Of a stretch of 64,000 nucleotides of DNA, positions 1-10,109 are shown one piece after another. Position 1 is the first letter of the stretch, and the number at the start of each line of letters is the position of its first letter. Both the position numbers and the translations under genes were made by a program. The stretch covers positions 13,452 through 77,451 of the forward strand of contig CAMLDZ010000002.1 in assembly GCA_946478985.1 (NCBI GenBank), read 5' to 3'. This DNA is from an uncultured Solimonas sp. GTDB lineage: Bacteria; Pseudomonadota; Gammaproteobacteria; Nevskiales; Nevskiaceae. The notes under the pieces were generated by a model that saw nothing but the letters and a program-made list of their open reading frames with translations, was not told the origin of the DNA and ran no database searches.

Positions 1-1271
1 TCGGCGATCGTCACCAGGCGGTAGTAGCGCTCCGGCGCCGCGCCGGCCGCATCGGCGTCGATCTGCCGCAGCAGCCGTCGCGCGAGGCGTCGCGCGGCGG
101 GGGCATCGCCCGACAGCAGCAGCATCGACGCCGCGTTGATGCCGCTGTAGTAGCCCGCGTAACGCCGGTAGGCGGCCAGGTAGGCGTGCGCGGCGCGCGC
201 GAAGTGGCGTGTGGCTTCGCGCGCTTCGCGCAGCCCCAGATCCTTCTCCAGCCGGCCGTGCAGCGCCAGCCAGTCCTCGTCGAGTTCGCCGTCGTCGAGA
301 TCGAGGCTGCGATAGGCGTCGAGGGCGCGGGCGACGTTGCCGGTATCGGCCAGCGCCTGGATGCGCAGGTAGTCGAGCCGTCGTGAATGCAGGCCTCGCT
401 GCAAGGCGCGGTTGACCAGATCCAGGCACAGCAGGTCATTGCCGGCGCGACGCGCCTTGCCGGCAGCGCTCAGCGCCGCCTGCACGGTCAGTGCGGCCTC
501 GTCGCCGCCCTTGAGCTTGCCATCGCCGCCACGGTCGCCGGGGTCGATCCGGTAAGTCTGCAGCGGCCCGCCGCTGCGGCCGGTATGCAGCTGCAGTTCG
601 GCCGGAATCAGCGCCGGCTGGTGTCGCCAGGCGATGATCTCGGCGGTGCCGCCGGGCTCGACGGCGGTGCCCGGCCGCAGGATCGCGACGACCACGTCGG
701 CGTGCTGGGCGATGATCGCCGCCAGACGGCGGTACTGATGCTGGCGGAACGCGCGCGAGGCCAGCGTCTGTGGCCGCACATCATCCGGATACAGCGGCAC
801 GATGGTCCGGCAGCAGGCCAGCAGGGCGTCGACCTCGGCGCGCATGCGCTGCCGCGCCGCGCTGCCGACGCGCTGCTCGCCATCGCGCGCGCGCAGCACC
901 CAGTCATTGAGCAACTGCGGCACCGGCACCGGCAGCAGTGCCGTCATCTCGAAGTCGATGTCGCGTGCGCGCAGCCAGTCGGCGGCGGTCTGCAGGAACA
1001 GCAGATCGGCGCCCGGCGCCAGGCCGACGAACAGCGACAGGCGTGCCTTGCTCGCCGCCAGTTCCGGCAACACGCTGTCGATGAGCTGCGCGCGCACGCT
1101 ATGGATCTCGGTGCGGCTCAGCAGCAGGTGGCCGCAGGCGCCGACGCGCAGGCGCGGCGCACTCGCGCCGCTGCGCGACGCGCGCGTCAGCCACTCGCGC
1201 AGCGATCGCGTCAACGGTGCGGCGCTGGTGCGGTCCTGCCGACCAGGATGCTGGCGACTCCCTGTACGCAT
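1..1271 (-). CDS. SLOG-like / TRAFs-binding (DUF4071-type) protein, 3' end outside window
   Basis: Minus-strand frame open from an ATG at 1271 to the window edge, 423 codons with no stop, so the C-terminus is missing. A strong ribosome site (GAGGGGGAG) lies 9 bases before this ATG; an in-frame ATG at 1304 is a weaker alternative. Residues about 41-235 resemble the SLOG/Rossmann-like nucleotide-binding fold: LRVGACGH near 41-48, then VGLAPGADLL, and a GGTAEIIAWRH motif near 215. The second half is alpha-helical and TPR-like, and its GYYSGINAA motif near residue 375 is the hallmark of the bacterial MAP3K TRAFs-binding (DUF4071) family. Such proteins often sit beside TIR or other effector genes, and a TIR gene diverges from it here. 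A nucleotide-sensing role is inferred, not shown. Confidence 0.72.
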   Translation of the reverse strand, partial: MRTGSRQHPGRQDRTSAAPLTRSLREWLTRASRSGASAPRLRVGACGHLLLSRTEIHSVRAQLIDSVLPELAASKARLSLFVGLAPGADLLFLQTAADWLRARDIDFEMTALLPVPVPQLLNDWVLRARDGEQRVGSAARQRMRAEVDALLACCRTIVPLYPDDVRPQTLASRAFRQHQYRRLAAIIAQHADVVVAILRPGTAVEPGGTAEIIAWRHQPALIPAELQLHTGRSGGPLQTYRIDPGDRGGDGKLKGGDEAALTVQAALSAAGKARRAGNDLLCLDLVNRALQRGLHSRRLDYLRIQALADTGNVARALDAYRSLDLDDGELDEDWLALHGRLEKDLGLREAREATRHFARAAHAYLAAYRRYAGYYSGINAASMLLLSGDAPAARRLARRLLRQIDADAAGAAPERYYRLVTIA

Positions 1272-1332
1272 GCGTGGCTGCTCCCCCTCGATGAACATTA
1301 TCATCGCGCCAAGCCACACATCGGGGAGAGCG

Positions 1333-4300
1333 GTGTCAGACACGGGGACGACGCCGCGCTACTGGGCGTTCATCAGCTACAGCCACTATGACCGTGACTG
1401 GGCGCGCTGGCTGCATCGCCGGCTCGAAACCTATCGCGTGCCGCGGCGGCTGGCCGGGCGTCCGCACTGGGCCGGGGCGGTGCCGCGACGTCTGCTGCCG
1501 GTGTTCCGTGATCGCGACGAACTGCCCAGCTCGGCCGACCTCGGTGGTGTGGTACATCGGGCGCTGCGCGATTCGCGCTATCTGATCGTCATCTGTTCAC
1601 GGCACGCCGCGCGCTCACGCTGGGTCAACGAAGAGGTCGAGGCGTTCAAGCGGCTCGGCCGCGAAGATCGTGTGCTGTGCCTGAAGATCGAGGATTCCGG
1701 GCTCGACGGCGGCGTCTTCGCGCCCGCCCTGCTGCAGCGCTACGGCCCGCAGGGTCAGCGTCTGGAGGTGCAGGCCGAGCCGCTGGCTGCCGATGTCTCC
1801 GCGCAGGCCGATGGCCGCGAGGGCGCAGCCCTCAAACTGATCGCCGGCATGCTGGGCGTCGGTTACGACGATCTGCGTCGTCGCGAACGGCGGCGGCGCA
1901 TCCAGCAGCATCTGCTGGCCGCCGGCGCGGCGGCGGCGCTGGTCCTGCTCGGCGTGCTCGGCTGGCACTGGCAGCAGGATGAAAAGCGCCGCGCGCTGGA
2001 CACGCAGGCCTTGCAGGCGCGCATCGAGACGCTCTACAGCCGCGGCCGCGACGAATTGCTCGCGCATCGCGAAGCCCGTGCTGCGGTCCTGCTCGCGGAA
2101 GCCTACCGGCTGGGCGTGCAGACGCCGGCCTTGCGCTACATGCTGGGCCGCGCGATGCGCGTCGTCGATGCCCAGCAGCAGCGCATCCAGACGCCGATGC
2201 CGGTGCTGCTGGCGGACGGCGACGCGCAGGCGCGTCGGCTGATGGCGATCGGTGACGATTCGCGGCTGCGGGTCTACGCACGCGCCGGCGGCGGTCCGCA
2301 GCTGGACATCGATCTCGGCGACTTCACGGCCGTCTACGGCGGCTTCAGCGACAAGGGTGGTCTGATCTGGATCGACAGCGAGCATCGCGAAGCGCCGCAG
2401 CGCCGGCTGCGACTCTACGCCACCGACGACGGCCGCCTGCTGCAGCAGTTCGGCGAGCGGCACATCGGCGATGGCGCCTCGCTGCCGCCGGTCGATGGCG
2501 ACGATCGCCGGCTGGTCTACATCGACGAGACGCATGCGCTGAATCTGCAGACGCTCGGTGGCGGCGCGCAGCGCCTGCCGGGTGATTTCAGCGCGGCGCG
2601 CTTCTGCCGCGGCGATCGCGCGATCATCGTCGGCCGCAGCGACGGCACCGTCGAGCTGCGCGATCCGCAGGGCCTGACACTGCGCCGACAGTTCGATGGC
2701 CTGCGCGGCCGACCGGTGGCGCTGGACTCGACCGCCGACTGCGGGTCCATCGCCGCCGGCAGCGCCGACGGCGCGGTGCGCGTCTGGGATGGCGGCAGCG
2801 GTGCGGTGCTGATGGGCGGCGGTCACGGCCGGCCGATCACCGACTTGCAGCTCAGCATCGATGGCACGCGGCTGATGACACTGACGCGCGCCGACATGGG
2901 CGTGTGGAACGGCCGCAGCGGCGTGCTCGCCTATGCCAGCCGCTTCTTCGACCCGCTGCGCAATCTGGCGGCGATGCAAGCCGGAGGCCGGGCGTTCGCG
3001 CGGCTCAGCGAGGGGCGCCTGGCGATCCTCGATCCGTACTCCGGTGTCGAACGTTACTCGCTGGACGCGCATCGCGGCGGGCCCGGCACGGCAGTGTTCG
3101 CACGCGTCGGTGCCGAACGCGACGATACGGCCGCGCAGCAGCTGATCAGTGGCGGCAGCGATGGCGCGATCGTGGTGTGGAACCTGCCGCCGATGCCGCT
3201 GCTGGATATCGCCAACCATGCCGGCGCCGATATCGCGCCGACGCCGGTGGCGACCGCTGCGAGCGGCGCGCGGATGTTCATCGCCGATGCCGGCGGCGGC
3301 TCGCTGTGGCAGTTCGCCGACCGGCAGCCGCGGCTGCGTCTCGACGGCGAGCCGACGCAGGCCGCCGCCTTCGGCACCGACGCACGGCATCTGGCGCTTG
3401 CCAGCGCCCGCAGCTTGCGCCTGGTCGATGGCGACAGCGGTGCGACACGCTGGTCGCAGGCGCTATCGGCGCCTCCGCTGCTGCTTGGCTTCGGCGGCGA
3501 AGACCGTTATCTGGCGGCGGCGCTCGGTGGCAATCTCGTCGAGGTCTATGCCGTGCAGGACGGCACGCGACTGCTGCGTGTCGATCGCGACGAGGCGCGC
3601 GCGCAGGCGCTGTCACCGCGCGACGACAGCTTCGCGTATGGCCGCGATGGGGCCGTCAGCCTGTATGAGCTGAAGACACGGCAGCTGCGCTGGACGCGGC
3701 GACTGACCACGGGCGAGGACTACGCCGACGGCGTCGGCGTACTGGCCTTCAGCCTTGATGGCCGCCGCATGCTCGCCACCACACGACGCGCACACGCCTT
3801 CATCCTCGACGTGCACAGCGGCGCGGTACTGCAGCGGATCAGCGACCCGGCATCCGAATACTTCGCATCCGGCGAGTTCTCGCCGGATGGTGCGCAGGTG
3901 GCACTCGGCGACAGCGCCAAGGCAGTGCTGCTGTGGCGGCTGGCCGACCATCGTCTGCGCCGGCTCGGCGGCCACAGCGGCAGCGTCCGCGTCACGCGCT
4001 TCAGCGACGACGGTGCCTTGCTGCTGAGCAGCGGCGACGATGGCCAGTTGAAGATCTGGGATGCGCAGCGCGCCGAGCCGATCGACTCCCTGCTCGCGCA
4101 CGACGGTCCGGTGATGTGGAACAACGCCGGCTTCGGCGCGCAGTACCGTTATCTGCTCAGCGGCGGCGCTGATGGCATGGCAAGGGTCTGGGACACGGCG
4201 CCGGAGTTGCGCGATGCCGACGCGATCACGCGGCGGCTGCGCTGCCGCGTCAGCTGGCGGATCGAAGGCGTGGCGCTGGTATCGCGCGCCGTCGACACGC

Positions 4301-4341
4301 AGGACTGCGACGAGCAGGCGCCGCGCGTTTCCTCGCCATGA
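1333..4341 (+). CDS. TIR domain - transmembrane - WD40 repeat protein
   Basis: A 1002-residue protein from a GTG at 1333, preceded by GGGGAGAG; an ATG at 1291 is in frame but would run back across the divergent gene's leader. Residues about 10-150 are a TIR domain: WAFISYSHYDRDW at 11-23, the RDRDELPSS loop at 59-67, and SRWVNEEV at 95-102, whose Glu100/Glu101 lie where bacterial TIR NAD-processing enzymes keep their catalytic Glu. A hydrophobic helix at about 193-213 should anchor it in the inner membrane. The remaining 750 residues are degenerate beta-propeller repeats, clearest at the C-terminus (SGGSDGAIVVW, DGQLKIWD, SGGADGMARVWD). Inference: a membrane-tethered TIR effector or nucleotide-signal generator with a propeller sensor, working with the divergent SLOG-like gene. 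The stop overlaps the terminator of the facing gene. Confidence 0.85.
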   Translation: MSDTGTTPRYWAFISYSHYDRDWARWLHRRLETYRVPRRLAGRPHWAGAVPRRLLPVFRDRDELPSSADLGGVVHRALRDSRYLIVICSRHAARSRWVNEEVEAFKRLGREDRVLCLKIEDSGLDGGVFAPALLQRYGPQGQRLEVQAEPLAADVSAQADGREGAALKLIAGMLGVGYDDLRRRERRRRIQQHLLAAGAAAALVLLGVLGWHWQQDEKRRALDTQALQARIETLYSRGRDELLAHREARAAVLLAEAYRLGVQTPALRYMLGRAMRVVDAQQQRIQTPMPVLLADGDAQARRLMAIGDDSRLRVYARAGGGPQLDIDLGDFTAVYGGFSDKGGLIWIDSEHREAPQRRLRLYATDDGRLLQQFGERHIGDGASLPPVDGDDRRLVYIDETHALNLQTLGGGAQRLPGDFSAARFCRGDRAIIVGRSDGTVELRDPQGLTLRRQFDGLRGRPVALDSTADCGSIAAGSADGAVRVWDGGSGAVLMGGGHGRPITDLQLSIDGTRLMTLTRADMGVWNGRSGVLAYASRFFDPLRNLAAMQAGGRAFARLSEGRLAILDPYSGVERYSLDAHRGGPGTAVFARVGAERDDTAAQQLISGGSDGAIVVWNLPPMPLLDIANHAGADIAPTPVATAASGARMFIADAGGGSLWQFADRQPRLRLDGEPTQAAAFGTDARHLALASARSLRLVDGDSGATRWSQALSAPPLLLGFGGEDRYLAAALGGNLVEVYAVQDGTRLLRVDRDEARAQALSPRDDSFAYGRDGAVSLYELKTRQLRWTRRLTTGEDYADGVGVLAFSLDGRRMLATTRRAHAFILDVHSGAVLQRISDPASEYFASGEFSPDGAQVALGDSAKAVLLWRLADHRLRRLGGHSGSVRVTRFSDDGALLLSSGDDGQLKIWDAQRAEPIDSLLAHDGPVMWNNAGFGAQYRYLLSGGADGMARVWDTAPELRDADAITRRLRCRVSWRIEGVALVSRAVDTQDCDEQAPRVSSP

Positions 4342-4369
4342 AAAAAGCCGCCGCCCGGAGGGCGGCGGC
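4341..4369 (-). terminator. Intrinsic terminator of the histone-like gene
   Basis: Read on the minus strand this is a perfect 10-bp stem, GCCGCCGCCC paired with GGGCGGCGGC, a 3-base loop and a run of six T. It lies 49 bases past the stop of the minus-strand histone-like gene. The T-run abuts the stop codon of the convergent TIR gene. Confidence 0.85.
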
Positions 4370-4418
4370 TCGTCGGCCTTGCACTAAAGGACTGCCGGGC
4401 AGTCCTGTGTCAGACGCT

Positions 4419-4676
4419 TCAGGCGGTCTTGGCGGGCGCCTTCTTGGCAGGCTTCTTCGCCACTTTCTTCACGGCCTTCTTCACCGCCTTCTTGGCGGCG
4501 ACCTTCTTCGCCGGTGCCTTCTTGGCAACCTTCTTCACGGCCTTCTTCACCGCCGCGGCCTTCTTGGCAACCTTCTTCACCACCTTCTTGGCGGCCTTGG
4601 CAACCTTCTTCACAGCCTTCTTCGGAGCGGCCTTGGCAGCCAGCGTCGGCGAGCCGGACTTCTTCACTTTACCCAT
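4419..4676 (-). CDS. Lys/Ala-rich histone H1-like DNA-binding protein
   Basis: An 85-residue, almost pure Lys/Ala/Val protein built from degenerate KKAVKKVAKK and KKAPAKK units. These are typical of bacterial histone H1-like proteins (the AlgP/HC1/BphH1 type) that bind DNA or nucleic acid without sequence specificity through a disordered basic tail. The ATG at 4676 is chosen because GGGAGA sits six bases upstream; a GTG two codons earlier is also possible. The repetitive coding sequence makes length changes by slippage likely. It stands alone between the TIR gene and proS, with its own strong terminator. Role in nucleoid organisation is inferred from composition only. Confidence 0.75.
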   Translation of the reverse strand: MGKVKKSGSPTLAAKAAPKKAVKKVAKAAKKVVKKVAKKAAAVKKAVKKVAKKAPAKKVAAKKAVKKAVKKVAKKPAKKAPAKTA

Positions 4677-4998
4677 TGACACTCTCCCTATAGAGCGATC
4701 TTGGTGGCATCGCGGCCCTCCCCCCGCAAGCGGAATAACGGACCCTCGATGGTGGCGATGGCTTGCAAAAAAATTTGCACGGCGTCATTCGCGCAGCGCG
4801 ACGGTAGCGTATTCACCAAGTGATCTTCAAATCTTGGCCGGCATGACATCTCGTCGGCTGATGCTGAACGGCTGAGCCTTGCGCGATGCGGCTGCGCGCC
4901 GTGAAGCCTGTGCGAAGCGGCGCAGCGACGCACAACAGCATCACACGCTCTACAATCCGCGCCTCCGCAATCCCTCGTTCACCGCCGATACGACCGCC
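4677..4998. other. Divergent intergenic region upstream of proS
   Basis: These 322 bases separate the histone-like gene from proS. They are less GC-rich in places (the AAAAAAATTT stretch near 4768). A -10-like TACAAT at 4951-4956 could serve proS, with no convincing -35. Short open frames here show no ribosome site or recognisable motif, and no structured RNA was recognised. Confidence 0.4.
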
Positions 4999-6702
4999 AT
5001 GCGCCTTTCGCACTTTCCGCTTTCGACCACCAAGGAAACGCCTTCCGACGCGCAGGTCGTCAGCCATCAGCTGATGCTGCGCGCGGGCTACATCCGCGCA
5101 CTCGGCAGCGGTCTGTACAGCTGGATGCCGATCGGCCTGCGCACGCTCAACAAGATCGCCGCGATCGTCCGCGAGGAGATGAACCGCGCCGGCGCGGTGG
5201 AGCTGCTGATGCCGGCCGTGCAGCCGGCGGAGCTGTGGCAGGAGTCCGGCCGCTGGAACCAGATGGGCGCCGAGATGCTGCGCTTCCATGATCGCCACCA
5301 GAACGATTTCTGCCTCGGCCCCACGCACGAGGAAGTGATCTGCCATCACGTCCGCCAGGATTTCCGCTCGTATCGCCAGCTGCCGGTCAATCTCTACCAG
5401 ATCCAGACGAAGTTCCGCGATGAGCGCCGGCCGCGCTTCGGCGTGATGCGTTCGCGCGAGTTCCTGATGAAGGACGCGTACTCGTTCCACATGGACGCCG
5501 CCGACCTGCATCGCGAATACCTCAACATGCGCGAGGCCTACGTGCGCATCTTCACGCGCCTGGGCGCGCAGTTCCGCGCGGTGAAGGCGGACTCCGGCAA
5601 CATCGGCGGAGCGCTGTCGGAGGAGTTCCACATCCTGGCCGGCAGCGGCGAGGATCTGCTGGCGGTGGCCGAGGGCGGCAGCTACGCGGCCAACGTCGAG
5701 GCGGCGGAAACCCGGCCCTCGGGCGTGGCGCGTGCGGCAGCGAGCAAGGCACTTGAGAAGGTTTCCACGCCGGGCCAGAAGACCTGCGAGCAGGTTTCGA
5801 AATTCCTGCAGGTGCCGTTGACGGCCAAGGTCAAGCTGCTGGTAGTGAAGGCCGCTGATGGCGGGCTGATCGGCATCGCGCTGCGCGGCGATCACCAGCT
5901 CAACGAGATCAAGGCGGCCAAGCATCCGCAGGTGGCGAGCCCGCTGACGATGGCGGCGCCGGAAGATGTGCTCAAGGTGTTCGGCTGCGAAGTCGGCTAC
6001 CTGGGTCCGGTCGGCTGCCCGATCCCGGTGATCGCCGACTTCGCGGCGGCCGAGGTGGCCGACTTCGTCTGCGGTGCCAACGACAACGACCATCACCTCA
6101 GCGGCGCCAACTGGGGCCGCGACTGCGGCGAGCCGCAGACGGCGGACTTGCGCATGATCGCCGAAGGCGATCCGAGCCCGGACGGCACCGGCACCATCAA
6201 GTTCTACCGCGGCATCGAAGGCGGCCACATCTTCCAGCTCGGCACCAAGTACACGCAGGCGATGAACGTCTCGGTACTCGACGCCGAAGGCAAGGCGGTG
6301 ACGCCGGAGATGGGCTGCTACGGCATCGGCGTGACGCGTCTGGCGGCAGCGGTGATCGAACAGAGCCACGACGGCAACGGCATCATCTGGCCGGATGCGA
6401 TCGCGCCGTTCCGCGTCGTCATCTGTCCGATCGGCAGTGACAAGTCGGCAGCGGTCAAGCAAGCGGCGGAAGGTCTCTACCAGGATCTGCTGGTGGCCGG
6501 CGTCGACGTCGCGCTCGACGATCGCGGCAATCGCCCGGGTTCGATGTTCGCCGACGCCGAGCTGCTCGGCATTCCGCATCGCATCGTCATCGGCGACAAG
6601 GGCCTGGCCACCGCGCAGTTCGAGTACAAGCATCGCCGCGCCGACAAGGCCGAGATGATCGCGGCCACCAGCGCCGCCGTGCTGGAGCGTCTGGCCGGCT
6701 GA
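4999..6702 (+). CDS. proS: Prolyl-tRNA synthetase
   Basis: A 567-residue class II aminoacyl-tRNA synthetase that charges tRNA-Pro with proline, of the bacterial type. It begins MRLSHFPLSTTKE, the usual start of ProS; the open frame extends further upstream but that part is not conserved-looking, so ATG 4999 is used. Motif 2 is visible near residue 137 (TKFRDERRPRFGVMRSREF) and motif 3 near 439 (GCYGIGVTRL). The long segment at about 225-385 between them is the YbaK-like editing domain that removes mis-attached alanine. Its stop overlaps the next ATG by one base, so a lytic transglycosylase is probably co-translated. Confidence 0.97.
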   Translation: MRLSHFPLSTTKETPSDAQVVSHQLMLRAGYIRALGSGLYSWMPIGLRTLNKIAAIVREEMNRAGAVELLMPAVQPAELWQESGRWNQMGAEMLRFHDRHQNDFCLGPTHEEVICHHVRQDFRSYRQLPVNLYQIQTKFRDERRPRFGVMRSREFLMKDAYSFHMDAADLHREYLNMREAYVRIFTRLGAQFRAVKADSGNIGGALSEEFHILAGSGEDLLAVAEGGSYAANVEAAETRPSGVARAAASKALEKVSTPGQKTCEQVSKFLQVPLTAKVKLLVVKAADGGLIGIALRGDHQLNEIKAAKHPQVASPLTMAAPEDVLKVFGCEVGYLGPVGCPIPVIADFAAAEVADFVCGANDNDHHLSGANWGRDCGEPQTADLRMIAEGDPSPDGTGTIKFYRGIEGGHIFQLGTKYTQAMNVSVLDAEGKAVTPEMGCYGIGVTRLAAAVIEQSHDGNGIIWPDAIAPFRVVICPIGSDKSAAVKQAAEGLYQDLLVAGVDVALDDRGNRPGSMFADAELLGIPHRIVIGDKGLATAQFEYKHRRADKAEMIAATSAAVLERLAG

Positions 6703-7277
6703 TGTACAAGCCGTTCGCCGGCCTGCTGTGCGTGGCGGCGCTGCTGTGCGGCGGCGCTGCGACGGCCGGTCCGACCGGCAAGCCGGAGCCGGAACTGCGT
6801 GCCTTGCTGGCCCAGGCGATCGATGCCAGCGACAGCTTCGAGCATCGTTACGACGCCGAGGTCTGGCTGGTCGACATGTCGGCACGGCTGGCGCCGCTGA
6901 TGCGCGACGAGGCGCAGCGCCTGCAGCTGCTGCGCCTGGTGCACAGCGAAGCGCGCCGCGCCAAGCTGGCGCCGGAACTGGTGCTGGCGGTGATCGAGGT
7001 CGAGAGCCGCTTCGACCGCTTCGCGGTATCGAGCGCCGGTGCGCAGGGCTTGATGCAGATCATGCCGTTCTGGCTCAAGGAGATCGGCAAGCCCGACGAC
7101 AACCTCTTCCACGCGCGCACCAACCTGCGCATGGGTTGCACGATCCTGCAGTACTACCTCGACCGCTCGCGCGGCAATCTGATCGAGGCGCTGGCGCGCT
7201 ATAACGGCTCCTACGGCAAGCCCGACTATCCGGCGCTGGTGGTCAATGCCTTGAACCGTCGCTGGTATCGCGCCTGA
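6702..7277 (+). CDS. Lytic transglycosylase, SLT domain
   Basis: A 191-residue protein with an N-terminal signal peptide ending near AATAG. The SLT fold follows: VIEVESRFDRFAVSS carries the expected catalytic Glu (residue 101), followed by GAQGLMQIMP and, near the C-terminus, ARYNGSYG. These enzymes cleave the MurNAc-GlcNAc bond of peptidoglycan to form 1,6-anhydro ends in the periplasm. The short length and absence of extra domains suggest a minimal soluble enzyme. The start codon overlaps the proS stop (TGATG), so it is probably coupled to proS. Confidence 0.88.
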   Translation: MYKPFAGLLCVAALLCGGAATAGPTGKPEPELRALLAQAIDASDSFEHRYDAEVWLVDMSARLAPLMRDEAQRLQLLRLVHSEARRAKLAPELVLAVIEVESRFDRFAVSSAGAQGLMQIMPFWLKEIGKPDDNLFHARTNLRMGCTILQYYLDRSRGNLIEALARYNGSYGKPDYPALVVNALNRRWYRA

Positions 7278-7317
7278 AGCCGCAGCGCGCGCCGACTACA
7301 ATGCGCCGCTCGCCTGA

Positions 7318-8286
<969 letters not shown>

Positions 8287-8297
<11 letters not shown>

Positions 8298-8982
8298 CCG
8301 CGCTGCGCGCCGCGCCGAGCACGCTCTGCGCGAACGGCAGCGTCAGCCGGCGCTTCTCGCGCAGAGAAGCGCGATCGAGTTGTTCCAGCGCATCGAGCAG
8401 GGCGCCGGTGCTGCGCGCCTGCGTCTGCAGCAGCCAGCGCGCGACCTCGTCAGGCATCGTCAGGCCGCGTGCCTGGGCGCGATCTTTCAGCAGCGCGGCG
8501 CGCTCGGCGTCGGCCAGCGGCTGCAGGCCGAGCACCACGCAGGCCGACAGCCGCGTGCGCAGGTCGGGCAGCGGCAGTTGCAGATGATCCGGTGGCGCGG
8601 CGGTGGCGATCAGCACCGGCAGGCCGGCGGTGCGGCGACGGTCGAGCAGGCGCAGCAGCGCCACGGCCCAGTCATGCTGGTGGGCGACGACATCGAGATC
8701 GTCGAGGCACAGCAGCGCAGCGGCATCGACGCCGTCCAGCGCTTCATCGGCCGCGGCGCCCATCTGCGCGAATTCGGCCAGCGGCAGATAGCGGCCGCGC
8801 TGCGCGCGGCAGGCGGCCTGCAGCAGATGCGTGCGGCCCGATTGCGCGGCGCCGTAGAGCAGCGTCGGATGCGTCACCGGGCGCAGCGCGGCAACGCTGT
8901 CGGCGTTGCCGCCGGTCCAGTAGCTGTCGAAGCTCGCCGTCTCGCGCAATTGCACGGCGAGCGTCAGTTGCCGGCCCTTCAC
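8287..8982 (-). CDS. hda: DnaA regulatory inactivator Hda
   Basis: A 231-residue DnaA-like AAA+ protein without the DNA-binding domain, starting at a GTG that overlaps the stop of the upstream permease (GTGA). The N-terminus carries a beta-clamp binding motif (QLTLAVQL). GAAQSGRTHLLQA is the P-loop, with Arg in the Lys position as in known Hda proteins, and LLCLDDLDVV is the Walker B strand. Hda together with the DNA-loaded sliding clamp promotes hydrolysis of DnaA-ATP, preventing re-initiation of replication. It is the last gene of a minus-strand chain with DUF2066 and AI-2E genes. Confidence 0.93.
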
Positions 8983-10109
8983 TCGGTACGGTCCGCCTCG
9001 GCGGCGGGTGGCGCGGCCACGGCCTCGTCGGCCGGCGCATCCTGCAGATATAACGGACTCTTCAGCCACTGCTCCTTGGCATGGCGCATCAGCACCGCCA
9101 GCACCGCCGACACCGGCAGCGCCAGCAGCACGCCAATGAAGCCGAACAGCTGGCCGCCGGCCATCACCGCGAAGATCACCGTCACCGGATGCAGGCCGAT
9201 CTTGTCGCCGACCAGGATCGGCGTAAGGATCGCGCTTTCCAATACCTGGCCGATGCCGAACACCAGCGCTACCCACAGCAGCGGCAGCCATTCGTGGCTC
9301 TGCACCAGCATCGCGATCAAGGCGGCGCCGAAGCCCACCGCGAAGCCCAGGTACGGCACGAAGCTGAGCAGGCCGGCGATGACGCCGATGATCAGGCCGA
9401 GCTTGAGGCCGGTGAGCGTCAGGCCGATCGAGTAGATCGCCGCCAGCGCTGCCATCACCGTCAGCTGGCCGCGCAGGAAGTGACCGAGCACATCGTCGGC
9501 CTCGCGCGCGAACTGCCGCGACTTCGGCAGATGGCGCGGCGGAATCAGCGTGGCGATCCACGCCACCAGCCGGTCCCAGTCGCGCATCAGGTAGAAGCTG
9601 ACGATCGGCACCAGCAGCAGGTTGGCGGCGGCGGCCATGATCGCCATGCCGGACTGCGAGACGCGCGCCCAGGCGGCCTTGGCGAAGCCGCCGGCTTCCG
9701 ACCAGTGCTCGCTGAGCATCTGCTGGATGCCTTCGGCGTCCAGGCGCACGCTCGGCGGCAGGCTGATGCCGAGCTGCGGCAGACCCTGCTCGACGATCCA
9801 GTTCAGCCACACCGGCAGATTGCGCACCAGCGCCACCGACTGCTCGTACAGCAGCGGCGCCAGGGCCACCAGCAGGATCAACATCACCAGCGAGAACACC
9901 GCGAACACCAGCGATACCGCCAGCGAGCGCGACAGGCCGGCGCGTTCGAGGCGGTCGGCCAGCGGATCACCCAGATAGGCGATGCCGGCACCGATCACGA
10001 ACGGCGCAAGGATCGGCGTCAGCCACCACAGCAGCACCAGCGCGGCGAGACCGCCGGCATACCAGGGCCAGTGGCGCTTGAACGAAGCGTCGGCGTCGGC
10101 GGTGCTCAC
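8979..10109 (-). CDS. AI-2E family (PerM-like) membrane transporter
   Basis: A 376-residue polytopic protein with the AI-2E/PerM pattern: an N-terminal helix pair ([20 protein letters not shown]), a central soluble stretch (about 110-200), then a bundle of helices with [29 protein letters not shown] and [18 protein letters not shown], the last being a family signature. Members include PerM and the autoinducer-2 exporter TqsA; the substrate cannot be read from sequence. It starts at GTG 10109 overlapping the DUF2066 stop, and its own stop overlaps hda, so the three genes are probably translated as one chain. Confidence 0.9.
   Translation of the reverse strand: MSTADADASFKRHWPWYAGGLAALVLLWWLTPILAPFVIGAGIAYLGDPLADRLERAGLSRSLAVSLVFAVFSLVMLILLVALAPLLYEQSVALVRNLPVWLNWIVEQGLPQLGISLPPSVRLDAEGIQQMLSEHWSEAGGFAKAAWARVSQSGMAIMAAAANLLLVPIVSFYLMRDWDRLVAWIATLIPPRHLPKSRQFAREADDVLGHFLRGQLTVMAALAAIYSIGLTLTGLKLGLIIGVIAGLLSFVPYLGFAVGFGAALIAMLVQSHEWLPLLWVALVFGIGQVLESAILTPILVGDKIGLHPVTVIFAVMAGGQLFGFIGVLLALPVSAVLAVLMRHAKEQWLKSPLYLQDAPADEAVAAPPAAEADRTE

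Noticed and set aside
387..1391. Long plus-strand open frame opposite the SLOG-like gene
   Set aside because: Low-complexity Gln/Arg/Ala translation with no motif; the minus strand gives a recognisable protein with a strong ribosome site.
1615..3390. 591-codon minus-strand frame inside the TIR-WD40 gene
   Set aside because: Antisense shadow typical of high GC; the plus strand carries clear TIR and WD40 motifs.
4429..4875. Plus-strand frame coding Phe/Ala repeats
   Set aside because: It is the complement of the Lys/Ala repeat gene, which has a ribosome site and terminator on the minus strand.
4688..4933. Small minus-strand frame in the proS upstream gap
   Set aside because: No ribosome site, no motif, biased composition.
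4813..6885. 690-codon minus-strand frame opposite proS
   Set aside because: Antisense of a conserved synthetase; no family features.
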